A stretch of 64,000 nucleotides of DNA from Emmonsiellopsis sp. PD_33 (taxonomy: Eukaryota > Ascomycota > Eurotiomycetes > Onygenales > Ajellomycetaceae). Below the pieces are notes generated by a model that searched no databases, was not told the DNA's origin, and saw only the letters and a program-made list of their open reading frames with translations. A program made the position numbers and the translations under genes. Below, one piece after another: positions 22,761 to 34,246 of this stretch (position 1 is the stretch's first letter; the number at the start of each line of letters is the position of its first letter). The stretch lies in the NCBI GenBank assembly GCA_032988165.1, contig JANTQF010000043.1, positions 62,001 to 126,000 on the forward strand. The letters run 5' to 3'.

Positions 22761-25700
22761 TTAGGTTATCTAGAAGTCAATTCAGAAGATCATCATTAAT
22801 GTAGCTTATTATGTTATTTGTAGCAGTGAGGATCATATAGCTCTGAAAGTAACCCTTTTCATAAAATCTAGTCTTTAATACTAGATATATCTAAGTAATA
22901 AATTCATCAAAGTTGGAAGTTCAGTGTAGCTCAGGTAGGATCAGCTGGCAGCCTCAAAGAATAATATCATATAATATACAGAACAGCTAATCAGTAAAAA
23001 ACCTACTCTTAGAGATAGTAATTGATAGATATATATTCTAATAGAGATATAGCTTGTAGAGTAAGAATCATACTCTAGCATATTACATGCACACATTAAT
23101 AGTATCATCCCAGATGCTACATATAATAACAGGTAAGATCTACTGAAAATCACCACTAAATACAGTTGGAATTCCCCTAAAGTCATTCTTACTCCTAGAT
23201 AGATTAACTTAGAGATTCTATAGTATTTAATTAATAGCATTAAAAATATAGCAGTGCATCATCAAGATCTCATCTCAAATAATAAGGAAAGTCTATTAGA
23301 TAAGTTCAGTCAATTAAGTCTTATATGATATATTACACATCAAGATCAGTTGAATATCAATAGGGATGTGGAAACACTTATAGGTAGTCTAATTATCTAG
23401 AAGAAGCTGAGTAGTAATATCTGTACTGACAATATAGAGTACTATCTTGCCCAGAGACCTTAGATAGTTACACAGTGTATTATACATAAAGGTTTTACCT
23501 ATGCTATCTGGGCCATTAAGGAAGAACCTTACATCATAGAGGGTAAACTCTATAGTAATAAAGATAGTACTATAAATAGCCTATTAATTTTCATTTAGCT
23601 GGGCTTCATATTCAGCAGCTCTATCAGCAAGGAATTAGCAATTATAATCAAGCTCCTAGGAGATAAGTGGGTTACCCTAAAGGGCAGGCTCCTAGTTATA
23701 ACAGGGTTTAGACAGGCCTCAGAACTTGATTTAATTAGGCTCTAGACCCTCTCAGGTAAGATCATTTCAGATAAGATAAAGATTATAGTTTAGTATAGAC
23801 TCTTAAAGGGTTCAGCTAATAGATAGAGGTAAATTATAATTATAGCATTCAAAATAAAACTTCAGATTATCAGTAAAGACCATTGAAAAAAGCTTTTAGA
23901 TATCACTAACATCAAGTAGATTAGTATAGATAATAGCTGATATTAATATCTACTAAAGTATCCCCTCTATCTTTATCTCAGTAGCTTTTTTGAATGTATA
24001 TTCTCACTTATTATTCCATTAAATAATACCTCTCATATAGTATATCTTCTGAAAAGTAAGGTACTTGATCTCAGCAACAGTCAGTAACTCATCAAAAGAC
24101 TTCAGATAATACAAGATAGTAAGTAAACAGTATAGATAATATATATTATTATGAAAAGAGATGAGAGGATACATTCAGTTTATAATAACACTAATTGAGT
24201 GCTTCTTCTGAGGCTTCCAGTATAGATTTTAAGGGTCCCAGGTGAAATAATAGAGTATGTCATAGTATAAATAAGTCATCAGAGGTTTCTAGCAGTTATA
24301 TTCAAAGAAGTCAAGCAGATGAGAGGTCTATCTATCAAGCTATTTCAAGATAATCTTCTACATCTTATTAGGGTTATAAATAATATGGTGCTTATCTGGA
24401 AGATAGATAATAAGCTCTATATTCTTAGAATAATAATCCTTTATATTGAAACTTAAAGTCTATCAGGTAGCTTCAGTGCATTTAATATAGCATCTCAGAT
24501 AGTACTTGTGAATCTTATTGTTACCCACATCAAAGCTCACTATAGCACAATTAAAGCTCTTAATGATATATTTATGTAGATATTTTACTGCTACTATGTC
24601 AACACAGGCTTTAATATTAATATGAGCCTTATATCTTCAGGTGAGATAAAGATTATAAGAGATAACCCATTTACTACTAATATTAATAGAACTAGCTTTT
24701 TCAGTGTTATAGGTGAATCAATGACCACCCTCATAGTAATAATATTATAGGTAGTAGGACTGGCAGATAATAGTCTTCTCATAATAAGGTTTTAGAAACT
24801 ACTTGATACAATAAATAGTATCATTAATATTAGTCTCACAGTAGGGAGCCTTGAGGTTAAAATAGGGATTACAAGGCCTATAAAGAAGTTACTTCATAAT
24901 AATATTATAAAGCTCTTATCCCTCTAAATCTTAGAGGTCAGACACCTCAGTAGAAATGATATCATCTATTCTCTCAATAAATCAAAGATCATCCCTCAGC
25001 TAGTATAAAGTATGTGAATGAGGTAGTTCCCTCTTCTGATATTTAATAGTCTGAACATGGGCAATATATATATTAAGAGTATTATTCTTAATCTCACAAA
25101 GTAAAGCCTGATTCTTTATATTGAAGACCTTAGCAATCAAATCAGACCTATTATTTTAGTGCTGTATAGACTCCTCATCATCACTATAAATAAGCTCATT
25201 TTGAATCTTCTTCTACTCAGAGTTCACAGTGAAGGTAACAAACAGAGCAGGCTTCTAAAAGTGTCAAATTAAGGCTATAGACCTCTGATAGATATTTTAA
25301 TGGTAACAGCTAGAGCTAATAAAGTAGGCAGGTAAGATATAGCATTTAGTATCATTAAAGTTCAAGTTATTCTGAATCTGAAGGCAAGAAAGATCATATA
25401 TATCAGCATATAACTTTAATTAATTATTTATAAAGTATTTAAGCCTAGAATTATTAATAGTTAATCACATATCTAATAACCACTGCTGGAATAGAAATCA
25501 ACTGCAATGAGGAAGGTTAAATAAATAGGCATGAGTATAGAGCTGATAGTAATAGAACTAGATAATACTCAGATTTATATACTTATAAGATATGCCTGGG
25601 CAACAGAGAGATAGTCAGTAAATAAAGAAAATATATAACCACTAAATAAAGTAGAAAAGACACATCTTCAGTAGTTAAACCATATAGAGTTATATGGCAT

Positions 25701-27300
25701 AAGTAATCAAACCTACTAGCCAGATAGAACAGGGCATATACTAAAGAAAAGAACAGAGTGTGCTGATAATGAATAAACATATAGAGATAAGACTCAGTCT
25801 TTAGAGAGAAAGTCATAAAATTTAGGGTTAAATTATCATCATAGAACTCCTTATCAGCAGAATAATAATATAAAAGCTTCTTAGAGATAGAAGTCTGATA
25901 AAGATAGAGGCAAACATCTCTATAGTTAATGCTAGAAAACTTATGTAATATATCAGGAAGGAACATAGCAAGCTCATTAATAATGATCAGAAGATCATAA
26001 TAACAGCCAGTAGCTTTATTAGATATAAGCTTAAAGAAAGAATTTAAATATAGATAAGAAAGCTTCTTATTCTTAGCACTAAGAACATTCTTTACCTAAT
26101 AGAGAATACTAATGAAAGAGTTATTTAAATGAATATAAACATCAATTAAGATCACAACTTGATGTTACTAAGGCTTATAATCTTAATTACAAACACAATT
26201 TCTAGTAGCCTTCTGAGGGTTAAGAAAATACAACTAGGTGAAAGCAGCTAGTAAATCCCTGGCCTTCAAAGGTCTTATTATATGATAAATATTACCCTGA
26301 ACCTGCATGATATATAGGTGCTTACTCTGAGAAAGATAAGGAGAAGACTTTTAACTAACTAAAATAAAAAATAAAGAAGAATTAATAGACTAGATATTTC
26401 ACAGGAAGAAAGAGGATAATAGATAAATATCAGAAAATAACTCATAAATAATAGAATCCTTAATAAACTCTAAGATAGAAGAGAAAGGAAAAGAAACACC
26501 TCCATTCTTATAATAGAAGGTGAAACTCAAATTAAAACTCATCTTAGATAATTTAGAGGCTCAGAATAAAGTGCTATACTCAGAATAGATCTTATTCATA
26601 CAGTTAAGATTTAAAGGCTCTTAATGGCTAGCATTAGATAGAGAGGCATAAACCTAGAAAATATCAGAAGAGAAATAGTTAGAATACTGAAGAACCTCAG
26701 CTGCAACATTTAAAGGTCCATTAAAATACTAAAGATAGATCTTACATATAAGATATAGAAACTTACTAGCTAGCCTCTCATTCTCACAGCAATTCAGATA
26801 ATGGCTGAATTAGCTGTTAGGAAGAGGGCTAAAATCACATCTTTTATAATAATGAATAATAAAAATATTATAATAGTTTTAATAGTACTATTCATGATAA
26901 TTTAATAAAGAGATCTCACACACAACATACTTAATAACAACTCTGACTCTAAATCTCATTTTATAGGCAGCACAGCAACTACTTTAGTAGTCAGATAGAG
27001 ATTTAAGACTACAATTAGTGCAGAAAGGGAGCACCTAAGCAATAAATACAGGAAGAATAGTAGTAAAAGCATCAGACATAATTATAGTAGAGGTATTAGA
27101 TCTAACTACAGCTCTACAGGCAGCTTAACACTCATTATAATACTTATACTGAGAATTAGGAAGGTAGTAATGATAATTCAAGTAAGAACAGAGCTTCTCA
27201 GGAGTAGATCTAGTAGATTTAGATACTGAAGAAATAGTAGTCTTAGCTAAATTAAGACACATTAAACACCAGATATATTAAGAACTAACTGTATATTACT
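22761..27300 (-). pseudogene. Helitron Rep-helicase protein, N-terminal and central part
   Basis: Minus-strand translation gives a Cys-rich N-terminal region (CYTCNIYC...CLMCLNLAK, about 27325-27240), then the HUH replication initiator: YQKRELPHSHTLY with His-x-His kept (25012-25020), followed by SKWVISYNLYLT-RYKAHINI and VKYLHKYIIKS (about 24660-24560). The Pif1-type helicase follows: LNEN-QAIY, Walker A GPDSIGKTF (about 23514-23485, family GPGGTGKT), DEILMMH (Walker B, about 23265-23245), SGDFQ-ILPV (about 23135-23105), then YFQSYMILTATNNIISYINDDLLN up to the LTR. Many stops and shifts. With the 10590-11141 fragment the ancestral protein would be about 1700 residues, a normal size. Confidence 0.88.
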
Positions 27301-28917
27301 GGCAGTAGATGTTGCAAGTATAACACAGAATAAAAACCTAAGTAAATAAAGATATAGAGTTTGAAGAGATCTCAGAAGAAGAGATAGAAGGAGAAGACCT
27401 TAACTTAATAATAAAGAGGATAGAGGAAGATGAGCCCTAAAATGATAAGATAATAGAAGATATGATAATAAAAAGAGAATAATAATATTTAAATGAAGAG
27501 AAAGTAAGATAGATAAAGATATAAAAAGTAAAAATTATAGAGAATAGCTAATAATAAAATAGATTAATAAAGAGTAACAGACAATAAAATATATATATAT
27601 ATGATGAATAAAGATACTAAAGCCAAGCTAATATAATCTTATGATTTTACAAATAATACTAACAATTCAATGCTAACATTAAGAATGTGGAGAAACAGTG
27701 CATTAAAATTAAAAAAAGAGAAGAAATTAGCAGTGAATAAGTAAGAAGTAAAAATCACAAAGAGGATAAGTAGTATACAGACACACAGAGAATATTAGAA
27801 CTAATAAAGATAATAAAAGAGATAGTTAAAATATTAATTCATCTCATACATCTAATAATTACAGGCCTCATACTTAGCTCTCAACCTAGTAGACTTAGCT
27901 TTTAACTGAGTGGACTTAGCTCCCATTCACATGGATGTAGCAGGTGAGAATGGGACAGGTCATACTAGTAGTACTAGTATTAATAATAGAGTAGTAGAGA
28001 CAGGCTATATAGATAGTACTAAGATAGTAGCAGATAATACTAATAGCACTGACTCAGCAGGTAAAATAGGAATAGATGATACTAGCACAGCCAATCAAGT
28101 AGTCTCATCAATATGGCCAGACTTCAGGGCCTTAATAAAGCCTGAAGGAAGACTAGAACCTAGGATGTCATTAAGAGTATTATAATAAGAGACACTGAAA
28201 GGATCCTAAATAACCACTGAAGATAATAAGAAAGTTAAAGAACTAAAGATCAGATAGAGTGTAGGAGATAGTAGAGGACATTCTGTAGGAAGAATAAATA
28301 TACTAATAGTGTAGATATAAGATATATATAAAGTAAAGATGTGATGTTGAGGATAGAATGAAAAGAGGAGGTTAGGTGGAGAGACAGATAAAAAGAGAAT
28401 ATATGATTAAAAGGCAGTGAGATAAAGGACATTAAAATACAAGTATTTTCCTGATGTTCCTCACTGAGATAGCATTCTGCCAGCCCAACTGACTTCATAC
28501 ATATATGAATTAAATGGGGTCTCTTCAAGAACAAATAGTATCCTCCATACCTCTACCACCCATCATGCCATTGAGATCACCACTTGCTTTGAAACTATGT
28601 GTGTATGTACCTACATACTGAGGTTACATATTCAGCTAGCCCACCAGTCAGCTACTTTCTGTATATGTAGAGAAGCCAAGTGGCCTACTTCCTCAGATTT
28701 GAGGAAATTAGGACTCTAGTTTCCTACAATTAATGCTTTTCACTGATGTTACATGCATATTCCATGTTATAGCTTTCTGATAACTGTTGAATGGACCTTA
28801 TTATAGACATAACTTATAAGCCTGGAAAGTTTGCCCCCTGCCTGCTAGATTTCCAAGTTTACTCCCTTTATTGCCTGCTGATATGGTATTGTGCATGTAT
28901 GTAGATATATGTAGAGA
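22761..28917 (-). mobile_element. Helitron, 5' segment (right of the gypsy insertion)
   Basis: First part of a minus-strand Helitron, carrying nearly all of the Rep-helicase gene. Its right limit is taken where CpG returns (28918); the true 5'-TC end was not identified and may lie anywhere from about 27.5 to 28.9 kb. From about 28.5 kb the base composition becomes less AT-rich although still without CpG. The left limit is the gypsy 3' LTR. Confidence 0.7.
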
Positions 28918-29902
28918 GCGGACCATACGGGGTAAGCTGGCCATATTGTATATATATCTGTATTGATGGGCGTAACTTGCAATATGTAGATATATTAGGG
29001 GACAAGCTATAATATAAAATGAAATATTTTGGTTGAGAGTACATAAGTAATTTTCTAAGTATCTATTAGAGTATTGGCGATAAATAAACAGGGATAACGA
29101 ACAATGAAATACAGCGAGGGCAACGAATAAACCGAGATCGAAGAGGTAAGAAAATGAAAGGAAGCACATTGGCTACGCAAATAAGTCTGATAAAACATTT
29201 TAAGGAAATAAAAAACAGAAACCCCCGAAAATGATCATGCCGTTAGGTGGACGTGAAGGCGTGACAAACTGACAACCAGGGCTATGCCTAAATAAATGAA
29301 AATGCTGACACCTCAAAATGCTCATTCCCACTCAGCTAAATCCATTAAATAAACTCACGAAGCCTGCCCCCTTATCAAAAGCCGCACGGGCAAAAAGGGA
29401 TCTCTCAACATGGGCGCCTCGTCACCGCCGAATTTTGGCATCTTCTCCAAAACCCCCAGCAGCCAGCAGGTGAATAGTAATGGATTTTTGCCTATGCATT
29501 GATGTTCGGAATTAGGAAGACCCTCGACTTCTAAACAGTAAGTCACCATCCGTTTATTGGACCGATTATCCCTCAGGGGTGGAGGAATGCATGGTCAGGT
29601 AGGGCTCCATACCTCAGCTTCTTCGTCACAAGAGTTTATTGAAGGAAAATACTCGCCCTCCTATCCCCCTGTCTAGTCATTGTTTCTCTTCCTTGCGTCC
29701 ATTACATAGGGTTGCATCTCATGTTCAAAAATGGGTTGGGTAATTTTTTTTAGGAATTGTCAAAAAATATTGAATTTCAGAATCAGCAATAAAAACGTGG
29801 AAACTGGGTATTCGTCAAATAACAAGAGTACTCCCCCGTCGCCAGCTGTAAAACGAGAATAAAATCGCAGGAAGTGAGTGGAATCAGTAAAAAACGGAAA
29901 TA
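28918..29902. other. Intergenic region right of the island; no supported gene
   Basis: CpG reappears at GAGCGGACC (about 28916) and stays frequent. No open frame with a recognisable domain. The last 300 bases would include the 3' region of the MpaB-like gene on the minus strand. Confidence 0.5.
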
Positions 29903-30781
29903 TTAAGCAACATCCTTCATACGCTTCCTCATGTCCCTCATATAGTAATATTTAGGAAATTCGCGAACAAAGCGCGGTAAATGCGGATAAATCGCCTTCG
30001 TCAACCCCATAAAAACCGTATAAAAGCGCTGCCTCCGTTTCGAAGTCTTCAAGCCATAACCCTCGCGGAGCCGATCGGGAAGCCATTCCGCAGTCAAGAG
30101 TCGAATGATAGGGAGACCCGCTCTGATCCAAATGGGGGCTCTCTTCGAATAAAAGAGATCATTTGCAATCGATTTCGACTCGTCTGTCAGTTCAAAGGAC
30201 TCGATCTGGGCATCCCAGTATGCCCAGAAAGCGCTACGGTCCGCAGGCCACATTTCGGGCGGTACCCCCAGTGCAGTTGCAAGAACTGAGCAGTCTTGGT
30301 ATATCCTTTCTGCTTCCTTGTTGCTGAAACATCCAAATACCCTTTCATATAGATCGATACCGACCGCATATAAAGTTGCTGCAACCCAGAGTTGGAGTTT
30401 AGGGTCATCTGCACTATAATTAGGCCCCTTGATAGTGGAATGTGCCCGGTGAACCATATTAACTATTGCCGCTTTCTCCGCTGGCGTTCCGAAACTGATG
30501 CAATATATATATGTCATCGTCGTCCGCAAGCGTTCCACTGGGCGGTATACGAAGTTACTATGGTCATAGACACCGGCTCCGACTCCAGGATTCGCGACTT
30601 GAAGGAGGATCGCAACGACGCCTCCAGCAAGGATCAAGCCTTCCCGAACAATGATTTGCGCCCCTTTCGGTTCATAGTTCAAAATCGCATCTAATTGGCT
30701 TTTGGAGTCGGAAACACTGGTCGTGTCGGTTCTGGCTGTATCCGTAGATGGGACAGAGTCGGTTTTTTGAATTGCCGCCAT
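29903..30781 (-). CDS. MpaB-family oxygenase-like protein (DUF2236)
   Basis: Single-exon, 292 residues. I chose the ATG at 30779-30781 (context CATACCATGGCGG); the longer open frame upstream has no ATG. About 35 low-complexity Ser/Thr-rich residues precede the conserved part: REGLILAGGVVAILLQVANPGVGAGV, YRPVERLRTTMTYIYCISFG, VHRAHSTIKG, then DPKLQLWVAATL and FWAYWDAQIE. This pattern is that of the DUF2236/MpaB family, which includes an ER-bound fungal oxygenase and bacterial rubber oxygenases that use a haem or metal cofactor. The substrate cannot be told. The stretch around GVVAILLQVA is hydrophobic and may associate with a membrane. It stands alone next to the transposon island. Confidence 0.85.
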   Translation of the reverse strand: MAAIQKTDSVPSTDTARTDTTSVSDSKSQLDAILNYEPKGAQIIVREGLILAGGVVAILLQVANPGVGAGVYDHSNFVYRPVERLRTTMTYIYCISFGTPAEKAAIVNMVHRAHSTIKGPNYSADDPKLQLWVAATLYAVGIDLYERVFGCFSNKEAERIYQDCSVLATALGVPPEMWPADRSAFWAYWDAQIESFELTDESKSIANDLFYSKRAPIWIRAGLPIIRLLTAEWLPDRLREGYGLKTSKRRQRFYTVFMGLTKAIYPHLPRFVREFPKYYYMRDMRKRMKDVA

Positions 30782-33700
30782 GGTATGGGGTTTGAGTACA
30801 GATTCTCGTTGTTGATGCTCTCGGGGTGCGGTACGCAAGCAAATATTCGCTTTTCGTGGACTTGAGATGCTAGGTTTCAGTATTCGCAATTATTGAGTCT
30901 AGGGTGGTGCGATATATTTGCCGCCAATATAGGAAAGACATACCAATAGATGGACTCCAATAAATTGAACGTTTATGCTTTGCGACGGAGATTGCCTCTC
31001 CATTCACAATAAAACATATCTCAATGCATACTAGTAATTGTCAGAAGCAAGCATCGGCCCTCGAATCTCGGGAAGCTATGCAGCCTCCGAGGGCAGGTAG
31101 TAGAATTTTGCAGGTGCAAATGGGCTTCTAATAATCCTAGTGAAAGCTGCTGTTTGTTGCTAGCTCTCTTCATGTTGCATTTCATGGCATTTCATGGGGT
31201 AGTTTGCTTCCATACAAGAGAGGACTCTGCCAATCCGCGCTATGATCAGGCGCTAAGGATGGAGGGGTAAACCAGTGATTGTTCGCAATCGGCCCGAGGA
31301 AAGTGAGCTGTTCCGCGTCAAGAAGGAAATGTCAGCAGAGTAACAGACATCTCGGATTAGTGTGCTTTCCTCGGAAACATGCCTGTACATACTTACACCC
31401 GCCGCCGAAAATAGTATTCTCGGTGCTCTGGCCCTCAATTCTACAGCGGGGAGGAGGTCCAGATCATGATGTAGACGTTGTCCGATCGACTGATAGAGAG
31501 AGCGCTAATTTTGTAGCATGGGTGGTTAGTTACTGGTTAGCGTATCAGACCACTTTTTTTTCTAGTCATGCTAGTTTTGTGCTAAAATGTATGTGACTCT
31601 GCTGGATGTACCTGGTACTTCTTCTGATCTTCCCCATACTTTACCCCGGTGCGAATCTCTTGTTGCTAAAAAAGGTGTATCTTTGGGTTCACCCCACTTG
31701 CCCATCCCACAACGTACGATGGTTACTGACCGGTACTCGGTTCCGATTCCTCGGGGAAACATCAAGCGCCTGGGCAAGCCCGCCGAGCAGCGGAACGCTG
31801 TCATCAGAAATGGGCAGCCTATAAACTGACTAGATAAGGACAGGGAGTTAGCGAATGCATCGACGGTCGTTATTAAGTTGGCTTCAAGCTACTCACATGT
31901 AATCCGTGAGCTTAATCTTGATATCTGAGTATGACCAATCAAGGCGAAATACACAGGTAGTATCGTTGAAATTATTCACAGATTCTTTTGACTCTGTAGA
32001 GTTGCAGAAAGATGTGAAAGGCCCTAGGCTTAAACAACATCAGATAGAAGTTTGATGTGGCTGAAGCCGAGGGTATAGAACCAAAACCTCTTCAATATAC
32101 CTATTCATTAGCAGTCCTCTCGCCCACGTAAAAAAAGTACAAGTCTCTTATGGCAAAAAGAGGCAAGTACAGATGCTCCCATGGTTACAGCCCCGGAGCA
32201 ATATCAAACGCGCCGGTAGACTTGTATCAGGTGTTAGGCCATATATATATGACTCGGGAGCCACTGGCCTCAGAAGATGGGCCCTCTTTTGCATAGCTGT
32301 ATATTTCGTAGTTGGTCATCACACAATCTCCTTAGTTACTTCTCATTTGGATATGGAATCTCCTTGCTTCGGTAACCATTCTCCCCAAAGCCGCATAAAC
32401 GGAAATGTTTTCAACGCCGTCCGCGTTTAATCATCTCCCGCGCCATGGCGGCCGGGGCGCGGATTCCTCGACCCAATCGAACAGCAGTCCTATGATCCTA
32501 TAGAAACTGTCAATATCAGCACATATTACAATAAATTAAACCAAACAAAGAGCAACCGCAGAATAACAGAAAAAAAAGACTTCAAGGCCAATGTATATTA
32601 TCCAACGAAAAAGATTCCTCACCAGTCCAGGACTTTACCCTACAGCGGAAACCCCTGAAAGCACTTCATTATGTCCCCATGCACTAAATCCACTCTTCCA
32701 GCCCTGCAAGGATGATCACCAACCAAAAGAGCCACTATGCTCCCAGCATCTTGGGTCATCTCAACGTTTTTTGCCGGTGGGACACGGTCCCAGTAAGATT
32801 GATCCCCTGAAACGTTCGAGGTTTCGAACTGCAAGATAAGCTCACCGCCCACAATAAGCATCTCTACATAGTAGCTGCTATGGCCCATCATTGGCCATGA
32901 TGTCTTCGGAGACTCTCCGCGCCCTTGGGAATAACCGCTAGCCCTGCAGAGAGAGAGGCTTGGGCGGTGGATATGTCGGCACTTCTACCCCCGGGCAAAT
33001 ACTATCCATGAGATAGTAACATTGCATTCCCGGTTATTCAATTTGACGGCAACTCTCCCGAAAAATATCCTCTTAGGAGACACATCTAGGCTTGCAAAAA
33101 CGCCAACCACCACAGACGTTTATCCGATCTGCACGTCTCAGACGGCAGACTGTGGCATTTCCACACAGGCCTTGTGGGTGTCTAGCTCATCCCTTCCGCA
33201 CACATCCACAAATGGGTTGCCGAGCTACCGGGACCTCCCGTCGTAGACCCATCCATATGGCGGTTCTTTCGGCAGCCGAACCTTAAAACCTTAACTCTAA
33301 CTGACTACTAACCGCACGCGACGTTCGCGTCGGAAAAAAAAAACTCTCTCTCATGGGTTTGTTTTGTCCTTTTGAAAGGACGAAGATTGATAGACATTGG
33401 GGGCTGGACAGGCTGCGGGTGGCACAATGGCCAAGTTCTTACAAGAAATGTCAGTGTGATAGCAGTTTCGAATCCGAGTCCGTTGGGCCATAGTCCGCGC
33501 GGATGAGCATGCATTCCACTTGTAAAGGTGGCACTGGTGGGATTGCAAGGGGTTGATAGTGAAAGCGGTGGGAATGAGAGAATCAATAGAAATGTTTCTC
33601 ATGTTCTTGATGCCTTGAGGTTGAGTTTTAGGAAGATGGGTGGTTACATAGCGTCAGCGGAAAGGAAAAACGCGTTGCTCCGTGTCGCGTGGCCGAGATC

Positions 33701-34246
33701 GACAATGACGTCATGGGTGTTGAGAGATCGAAATCTAGATGCTACGAGCAGGATAACATCTATATAACAAGTTATTAATCTGCGTATACCTGGTATCTTT
33801 TCCTATATTATAGCTAACCAGAAATCATGCAAGCTTCACTCTTCGAGAACACTTATCCCGTCAATCAGGAACGAAAGAAACAAGTAAGCGAACAGGAACA
33901 AATAACAGTCCAGAAACACCATCGCTAATCCTTCCCTCTTTTCATTGTCCAAAAGTAATATAGGAAAGAAAATGTGGGCACGAGGAGAGTGGACGGCGCA
34001 TATTTGGGATAGCAGTGGGAACGGCAATAGGCCGGCAGAAATATAAACAAAAACAAGTGGACAAGAAGATTACATCAGAATATTCACACAAGAATATAAG
34101 AGAATAATGAGAGGGTTTAAAAAGCGGAAAGGGCCACCATTTTTATGCACTCGGCCGATAATCCCCAGTTGCTAAACCCTCCGACAAGAAACTAAATTAA
34201 AAGAAACCTTAAAAAAACATCAACCGTATTTGCCGTTAGTAAACCT
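30782..34246. other. 3.4-kb region without a supported gene
   Basis: Open frames are short, overlap on both strands and show no domain. A tRNA-like pair of promoter boxes occurs at about 33420-33473 (TGGCACAATGG and GTTTCGAATCC) but no cloverleaf forms. The last 200 bases are the likely 3' region of the next gene. Confidence 0.45.

Larger units (their letters stand above)
8640..28917. other. CpG-free, AT-rich hypermutated island of nested transposons
   Basis: Reading through this stretch I found no CpG dinucleotide; the last on the left is near 8636 and the first on the right near 28918, while both flanks contain CpG at ordinary frequency. CpA and TpG remain common, so classic CpA-only RIP does not explain it. 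Ancestral coding frames are recognisable but full of TAG, TAA and TGA where arginine (CGN) or glutamine would be expected. Example: 15571-15579 reads CTAATTAAC where the gypsy reverse transcriptase family has Pro-Ile/Leu-Gly; CCGATCGGC becomes this exactly if every CG turns to TA. Inference: CpG-targeted deamination on both strands, RIP-like. Confidence 0.9.

Noticed and set aside
25583..25966. 127-codon minus-strand open frame in the Helitron
   Set aside because: Hydrophobic, Tyr/Leu-rich composition of an off-frame reading of AT-rich DNA; the Helitron Rep frame is a different one here.
27910..28185. Plus-strand open frame with a Thr/Ser/Asn-rich translation beginning at an ATG-like codon
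   Set aside because: Lies in hypermutated DNA, has low complexity, no known domain, and is antisense to the Helitron.
8640..28917. CRISPR array or bacterial-type system suggested by AT-rich repeats
   Set aside because: No regularly spaced short repeats; the genes and introns are fungal and the repeats are LTRs and microsatellites.
33419..33492. tRNA- or SINE-like box A (TGGCACAATGG) and box B (GTTTCGAATCC)
   Set aside because: The T stem does not pair and no acceptor stem forms; the boxes alone are weak evidence.
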